This document shows positions 60,017 to 64,000 of a stretch of 64,000 bases of DNA, piece by piece. Origin of the DNA: DATKZH01 sp964475955. GTDB taxonomy: Bacteria; Planctomycetota; Planctomycetia; Pirellulales; Thermoguttaceae. The notes below the pieces were generated by a model. The model was not told the origin of the DNA. It saw only the letters and a list, made by a program, of their open reading frames with translations, and made no database searches. Both the position numbers and the translations under genes were made by a program. Numbering within the stretch: the stretch's first letter is position 1; every line of letters begins with the position of its first letter. Where the stretch lies: positions 29,440 to 93,439 of the forward strand of contig CAYYZY010000003.1 in the NCBI GenBank assembly GCA_964475955.1, read 5' to 3'.

Positions 60017-60536
60017 GCCGGGATTCTATCGCGAGAGCCGAAGGAAGTCAAATAATATTTTGGTCAAGGCGTCTGTACCGAAATATATATAGACATGCGG
60101 GTGTCGCCTGCCCACCAAGGGGGGTAGCGGCCGCTACTTGGAGCAAGGTCTTGCCGGGTTGCAGGACGATCCGCGGTCGGGTCGACCGCGGGCCGGCGCC
60201 CCATACGAGGGGCATCGAGGTGCTGCCTTGGCGACCGTTCGCCGCCCTTCCGTCGTGTGATACAGTTTGGCCGATTCCACGGCGTGTTGGATCGTCACAC
60301 AAACCCGAAGCGCAAGCGAGGGAATGGATTGCGCTGCTCGCCGGCGCTTGGGACGCGTGTCAACACGGCCGACCTGCACCACTATCCACCCTTCCATCCC
60401 GGTTGAACGGCCGGGTCGGGGGCCGTATACTACTACGCTTACCCATGCACGTCTCTGGATAGACAGGAAGGGGAGGCTGTCTGGTCAAAGCCCGCGCCCC
60501 CCGGGTTCTGATACACGCTCCAGGAGAGTCACGACG
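60017..60536. other. Divergent intergenic region between DUF2089 and small basic protein genes
   Basis: The 520 bases contain the minus-strand promoter (listed separately), an AT-rich segment at 60050-60092 that is unusual for this genome, and a further repeat unit, acccgaagcgcaagcgaggg, at 60303-60322, of a type I recall from planctomycete genomes. No gene was recognised. Confidence 0.55.
60023..60051 (-). promoter_or_regulatory. Sigma-70-type promoter of the DUF2089 operon (leaderless)
   Basis: Read on the minus strand, TTGACT (60051-60046) and TAGAAT (60028-60023) are separated by exactly 17 bases. Only six bases separate the -10 hexamer from the ATG (60016-60014), which puts the transcription start at the start codon. 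No Shine-Dalgarno can be present in such an mRNA. Confidence 0.8.
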
Positions 60537-60758
60537 ATGACGATGGACAAAAGCCTTCGGGCGCGACGCGGCCTGATCCGCAGCCGTAGCGTGCTCACCC
60601 GGGCCGAACGGATCGAACGCCTCAAGGCGGCCGATCGCTGGAACGAAGAGGACGACACCCCCTTCGGCCTGGCGAAGGTCCGGGTGTACAAGGTGGCGAT
60701 GAAGAAGAAGAAAAAGAAGAAGAAGGAAGAGGAAGAGGGCGAAGAGGCGAAGAAGTAG
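60537..60758 (+). CDS. PVC-superphylum small basic protein
   Basis: The 73-aa protein is of the small basic protein family found in Chlamydiae, Verrucomicrobia and Planctomycetes (TIGR04137-like): MDKSLRARRGLIRSRSVLTR, then AERIERLKAADRW, then PFGLAKVRVYKV. The C-terminus carries a run of eight Lys followed by four Glu. The family is highly conserved in the superphylum and by its basicity may bind RNA or ribosomes, but the function is not established. GGAGAG precedes the ATG at 60537; a second ATG lies two codons on. Confidence 0.9.
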   Translation: MTMDKSLRARRGLIRSRSVLTRAERIERLKAADRWNEEDDTPFGLAKVRVYKVAMKKKKKKKKEEEEGEEAKK

Positions 60759-60973
60759 CGACCGCTCGGTCTCGGGCGTCCCGCGGCCGCGGTTGGCTTC
60801 GTCGCGATGGCCGTCGCGTCGCCCGTGCTTCCCGGGCGTTTCGGCGGCGCTCGCACTCGCCCATGGGGCGCGATGTCCCGTTCCCCGCGCACTCCTTCTA
60901 CTTCTTCCAAGGCCCGCCGCGTGGCCGCCTCGCGCAGGCCCCTTCGTCTCCCCGTCTCACGGAGGTCTTTCGA

Positions 60974-62245
60974 ATGCGGGTTCACCTTGAGTATGGTCGA
61001 ACGGGACTGGAGGTGGAGCTGCCCGAGGCCAACGTGGTCAAGTGCCTGGGCTACCGGGCGCAGGAGCCCTTGGCCGATCCGTCGGGCGCGATTGTCGACG
61101 CCCTGGCCCGGCCGACCGGCGCGCCGGCGCTGGCCGAGCTCGCACGGGGCCGCTCCGATGCGTGCGTGGTGATCAGCGACGTCACGCGCCCGGTTCCCAA
61201 CGCGGTGCTTCTGCCTCCCATTCTCGAAACGCTCCAGCAAAGCGGCATTCCGCGGGAACGGATCCTCATCCTGGTGGCCACGGGCCTGCACCGGCCCAAC
61301 GAGGGCAACGAGCTGGCCGAGATGGTCGGCCGCCGGATCGTCGAGCAGTATCGGATCGAAAACCACCACGGGCAGGTCCGCGACGAGCACGCCTACCTCG
61401 GCGAGAGCCCCCGCGGCGTGCCGATCTGGATCGACCGCCGCTACGTCGAGGCCGACCTGAAGATCACCACCGGCCTGATCGAGCCGCACTTCATGGCCGG
61501 CTTCTCGGGCGGGCGCAAGCTGGTCTGCCCGGGGCTGGCCGGGCTGGATACGGTCCGCGTGTGGCATTCGCCCCAGTTCCTGGAGCACGAGAACGCCCAT
61601 AACGGCGTGCTGGAGGGGAACCCGGTCCACGAGGAGAACACGTGGATCGCCCGGCGCGCCGGCTGCGACTTCATCGTCAACACGGTGATCGACGAGCACC
61701 GGCGGATCCTCTCGGTCGTGGCCGGCGAGATGGAGGCCGCGTTTCACGAAGGCGTGGGCTTCGTGCGCGAGCTGGTGACCGACACGGTGCCCGAGCCGGT
61801 CGACGTGGTGGTGACCAGCTCGGCCGGCTATCCGCTCGACACGACCTACTACCAGTCGGTCAAGGGGATGGTGGCGGCGTTGGACGTGGTCAAGCCGGGC
61901 GGCACGATCGTGCTCTCCGCCGGCATGAGCGAGGGGATCGGCAGCCCGGAGCTGCGGCGCCTGTTCGACGAGAACCCCACGCTCGAAGGCTTCATGGACC
62001 GCATCCTCCACACCGACTACTTCGTGATGGACCAGTGGCAGCTCGAAGAGCTGGCCAAGGTCCTCCGCAAGGCGAAGGTCAAGGTGGTGACCGACGGCAT
62101 CCCGCCGGAAACGCTCTCGCGTTTGTTCGTGGAGCCGGCCCCGAGCGTCGAATCGGCCGTGGCCGACGCCCTCTCCGAGTACGGCCCGCACGCCCGGATC
62201 GCCGTCATCCCCAAGGGTCCGTACGTGCTGGCGAAGGTGGGGTGA
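60974..62245 (+). CDS. larA: Nickel-dependent lactate racemase family protein (LarA-like)
   Basis: The 423-aa protein resembles LarA, which uses the nickel-pincer cofactor NPN to racemise 2-hydroxy acids. Visible landmarks are ISDVTRPVPNAVLLPPIL, ATGLHRPNEGNE with its His, PHFMAGFSGGRKLVCPG, whose Lys would covalently hold the cofactor, and DTVRVWHSPQF with the Ni-binding His. No larB/C/E cofactor genes are nearby. The LarA superfamily contains racemases with many different 2-hydroxy acids as substrates, so lactate should not be assumed. ACGGAGG precedes the ATG at 60974. Confidence 0.9.
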   Translation: MRVHLEYGRTGLEVELPEANVVKCLGYRAQEPLADPSGAIVDALARPTGAPALAELARGRSDACVVISDVTRPVPNAVLLPPILETLQQSGIPRERILILVATGLHRPNEGNELAEMVGRRIVEQYRIENHHGQVRDEHAYLGESPRGVPIWIDRRYVEADLKITTGLIEPHFMAGFSGGRKLVCPGLAGLDTVRVWHSPQFLEHENAHNGVLEGNPVHEENTWIARRAGCDFIVNTVIDEHRRILSVVAGEMEAAFHEGVGFVRELVTDTVPEPVDVVVTSSAGYPLDTTYYQSVKGMVAALDVVKPGGTIVLSAGMSEGIGSPELRRLFDENPTLEGFMDRILHTDYFVMDQWQLEELAKVLRKAKVKVVTDGIPPETLSRLFVEPAPSVESAVADALSEYGPHARIAVIPKGPYVLAKVG

Positions 62246-62263
62246 GGGGCGGCCGACACGTTT

Positions 62264-62392
62264 GCAGTGACCGCATTTGTCCGGTCCAACCGACATCGCT
62301 TGTAGTGACCGCATTCATGCGGTCCAATGTATTGCATCCAGCGGCATGCAAAGCCGCAAAGTGCGGAGCTACCGGATGAATCGGGTCCCTAC
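62264..62392. repeat. Dispersed palindromes, family E (three units)
   Basis: Three related units in a row: gcagtgaccgcatttgtccg at 62264, tgtagtgaccgcattcatgc followed by ggtcc at 62301-62325, and an inverted unit ctaccggatgaatcgggtcc at 62370-62389. The middle unit is closest to the copy at 9226-9250. They occupy the convergent gap after the LarA-like gene. Confidence 0.75.
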
Positions 62393-62411
62393 GAACTGCC
62401 GCGGCTTCGCG

Positions 62412-62882
62412 CTATGGCCGTTCCCCGCTCGTCGATCCGCCGGCAAGAGCGAAGTCGCACTGGTTCTCGCCGGGCATGATCTGAACTCGAAGCGCGGTGT
62501 GGGCGTTGTACACAGCCGGGATGGTCTCCACCGTATCGCTTCCGACCTTCTGCGGTGCGCGGATCTCCACCTTGTACGATCCCGGGGCTAGCTTCCGCTT
62601 GAGCGCATACTGCCCGCCCTGAATGGGAGCCGTCCGCTTCTTCTCCTTCTTCGTCGCGGTGCCGCCGGTGGGAATGAAGGTGATCGACCCTATCCGCAGC
62701 GGCGCGCCGTCGACCGTGACCGTTCCCCGCACGTTGCCGCGGTTCATCCGGGCCCGAACGACCATGGCCAGAGACAAGGCGATGCTCGCAAGCAGCGTCA
62801 CCACCAGCAGCGAGCGGAGGCTGTACTGGTACCAGCGGCGCCGCCGCTTCGGTGCCTCGATCGTCGGGTCTTTCTCGGCCAT
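62412..62882 (-). CDS. Membrane-anchored carboxypeptidase-regulatory-like (transthyretin-like) protein
   Basis: The 156-aa protein has a short basic cytoplasmic N-terminus (KRRRRWYQYSLRSLLVVTLL), one TM helix and an extracytoplasmic beta-sandwich (VRGTVTVDGAPLRIGSITFIPT ... YALKRKLAPGSYKVEIRAPQ) of the carboxypeptidase-D regulatory type, used for binding. The 'F/Y-S-L-R-S/T-L-L-V-V' membrane anchor is a common planctomycete signature. No enzyme activity is predicted. Confidence 0.85.
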   Translation of the reverse strand: MAEKDPTIEAPKRRRRWYQYSLRSLLVVTLLASIALSLAMVVRARMNRGNVRGTVTVDGAPLRIGSITFIPTGGTATKKEKKRTAPIQGGQYALKRKLAPGSYKVEIRAPQKVGSDTVETIPAVYNAHTALRVQIMPGENQCDFALAGGSTSGERP

Positions 62883-63669
62883 GCTATCCTGCGCTTACGG
62901 TCGCGTAAGCAGCATTTGGCGCTGTTCGCTTTGGAGCGAACAAGCGCCTTTTCGCGGAGCGAGAAGCGGCTGTGGCCACGGCGATTGACTGCGCGCCGCT
63001 TGTCGGCCCTCGGGCCGCATGCCCGTGCCGGGCTAGCGCGTCAGGCCGGCCCCGAGTGCAATCCCTTCCATACGCAGCCGCCAAGGCCCATTCTACCCGG
63101 CCGGTAGGGCCCCTGCAAAGCGAGCCGCCCGGGGGATGGCATGGCGTGTGGCCGTGCAGCCATCGTGCAAGTCGACTTACCTAGCGCGGCCTTGCGGCCG
63201 CCGCCAAGTAAGACGGAATGGCATTCCGTCCTACTGCCTTGTCAAATTGTCAAATGACAAGCGCGGCGATCCCGGCGAAACCAACGGAATGTTAGGCCAG
63301 TGTTGGCAGCCTGTTAGGAACCCGTGAAGGCCGGGGTTTCTGGTGTGTACGCAGGTTGTTTTCGCCCGGCCCGGGGAGTCTAATCGCAGGGAACGAGCTC
63401 GTTCGTCTGGCGTGTCGATGACTGCCGGGGCGCTGCGCCGCGGCCGCGCGAGGGGATTCGCTTGGCGGTGCCTTGGTTTCGAGTCGGCGGCAAACCGGGT
63501 GGTTTTTGGGAGCGGCATGCAATGGATAGTGTTGAGCGGCGAAGGCGCGCGGAGTTGTCGCCGACGCCCGTTCCATCGAAGCACGGCACGAACCGCCGTC
63601 TCCCGAAGTCATCGATAATCTCCAGCAGAGCTGGATACGCCACGCAGTACCGCGGTGAGCGAGGAAGCG
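62883..63669. other. Long intergenic region with one repeat copy
   Basis: About 790 bases upstream of the right-edge gene. Apart from the family D palindrome at 63207-63235, no gene, RNA or promoter motif could be supported; open frames here are short and lack ribosome-binding sites. Confidence 0.45.
63207..63235. repeat. Dispersed palindrome, family D
   Basis: The sequence agtaagacggaatggcattc followed by cgtcctact is a near-perfect palindrome centred on ggcatt. It corresponds to the copy at 8898-8928. Confidence 0.8.
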
Positions 63670-64000
63670 ATGAGCAAGACGGAGAGTATCGACGCCTACT
63701 GGGACGCGCTCCGCATCCCCCCCAAGGAGCAGCCGCCCGATTACTATCGGCTGGTGGGCGCGAGGCGCTTCGAGGACGACGCCGAGGTTATCCGGGACCA
63801 CGTCGAGCGGCGCATTCGATGGGTGACGATGCACAAGAAGGGCAACTACGCCAAGGCCTGTGCCGAGTTGATCTACCAGATCAACGCCGCCAAGACGTGC
63901 CTCACCAGCCCGCGGCTGAAAGCGGCTTACGATCGTAAGCTCCAGGGCCAGCCATTTATAGGTGTGTGTTCACCCCGTGCTTGCGTTTCTTTCGTGATTC
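63670..64000 (+). CDS. Planctomycete J-domain-like N-terminal module (3' partial)
   Basis: The frame opens at ATG 63670 (GAGGAAG upstream) and remains open to the window edge. The first ~95 residues read IDAYWDALRIPPKEQPPDYY, then RLVGARRFEDDAEVIRDHVE, ending LTSPRLKAAYDRKLQGQ, the J-domain-like module that planctomycetes place at the N-terminus of many different proteins (typical core IPPxEQPPxxYRLLGxxxFExDxxVI). The function of the complete protein cannot be judged. After residue ~95 the base composition drops and the sequence (FIGVCSPRACVSFVI) no longer resembles the module. Confidence 0.8.
   Translation, partial: MSKTESIDAYWDALRIPPKEQPPDYYRLVGARRFEDDAEVIRDHVERRIRWVTMHKKGNYAKACAELIYQINAAKTCLTSPRLKAAYDRKLQGQPFIGVCSPRACVSFVI

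Overview
The window reads as chromosomal DNA from an anaerobic or facultatively anaerobic planctomycete, probably Pirellulales-like. The GC content is high throughout. The markers for this are the PVC-superphylum small basic protein (60537-60758), Tat-exported Gfo/Idh/MocA oxidoreductases, a methyltransferase/PQQ-propeller fusion, the J-domain-like N-terminal module at the right edge (63670-64000), secreted Tyr/Pro/Gly-rich proteins, and many short dispersed palindromic repeats between genes. Taxonomy here is inference from gene content, not from a marker-gene tree.

Layout. 1-3.3 kb: the tail of an oxidoreductase gene, a terminator, a small hypothetical gene and, on the minus strand, a ferredoxin/aldehyde:ferredoxin oxidoreductase pair. 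3.6-7.3 kb: a possible acetoacetate-decarboxylase-fold protein, an SSS-family Na+/solute symporter and a PilZ-like protein. 7.4-10.6 kb (minus): an exopolysaccharide-initiating sugar transferase and a ketosynthase homologue that has lost its catalytic Cys. 11.1-12.5 kb: a lower-GC three-gene cassette (DUF3467-like, small acidic protein, GNAT acetyltransferase). 12.9-15.1 kb: two broken genes. 15.2-21.1 kb: a secreted six-hairpin glycosidase-like protein, small envelope proteins, a lipoprotein and surE.

21.6-30.3 kb holds the most coherent system. A near-consensus sigma-54 promoter precedes a multidomain response regulator (receiver, GcvH-like domain without lipoyl lysine, pseudo-receiver, unknown C-terminus), followed by hdrC, hdrB, hdrA, mvhD, mvhG and mvhA. 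Together these encode a complete soluble [NiFe]-hydrogenase/heterodisulfide-reductase-type complex, which in methanogens bifurcates electrons from H2 to ferredoxin and a disulfide. The natural disulfide acceptor in a planctomycete is unknown.

30.4-41 kb is mostly housekeeping and envelope genes: metallo-beta-lactamase, a large AsmA-like protein, a DegT aminotransferase, rpe, a catalytically dead histidine-phosphatase homologue and accD. 41.2-44 kb: a Ser/Thr kinase, then a lower-GC ATPase + DUF4276 pair resembling phage-defence modules. 44.2-54.2 kb: an MBL protein and lipoprotein, a Tat-exported formate-dehydrogenase-like molybdoenzyme with Asp at the Sec/Cys position that overlaps an OGT-like TPR glycosyltransferase, an enolase-superfamily epimerase and Uup. 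54.3-64 kb: a Gfo/Idh oxidoreductase, two polysaccharide-lyase/hydrolase remnants joined head-on by a deletion, a UroD/MtaA-like protein, a DUF2089-small protein-PspC operon that looks leaderless, the small basic protein, a LarA-like racemase and the partial J-domain-like gene.

The intergenic regions carry about nine families of short inverted repeats, several present in multiple copies; some are nested in one another and some lie at the breakpoints of decayed genes. No rRNA, tRNA, CRISPR array, IS transposase or phage gene was recognised.
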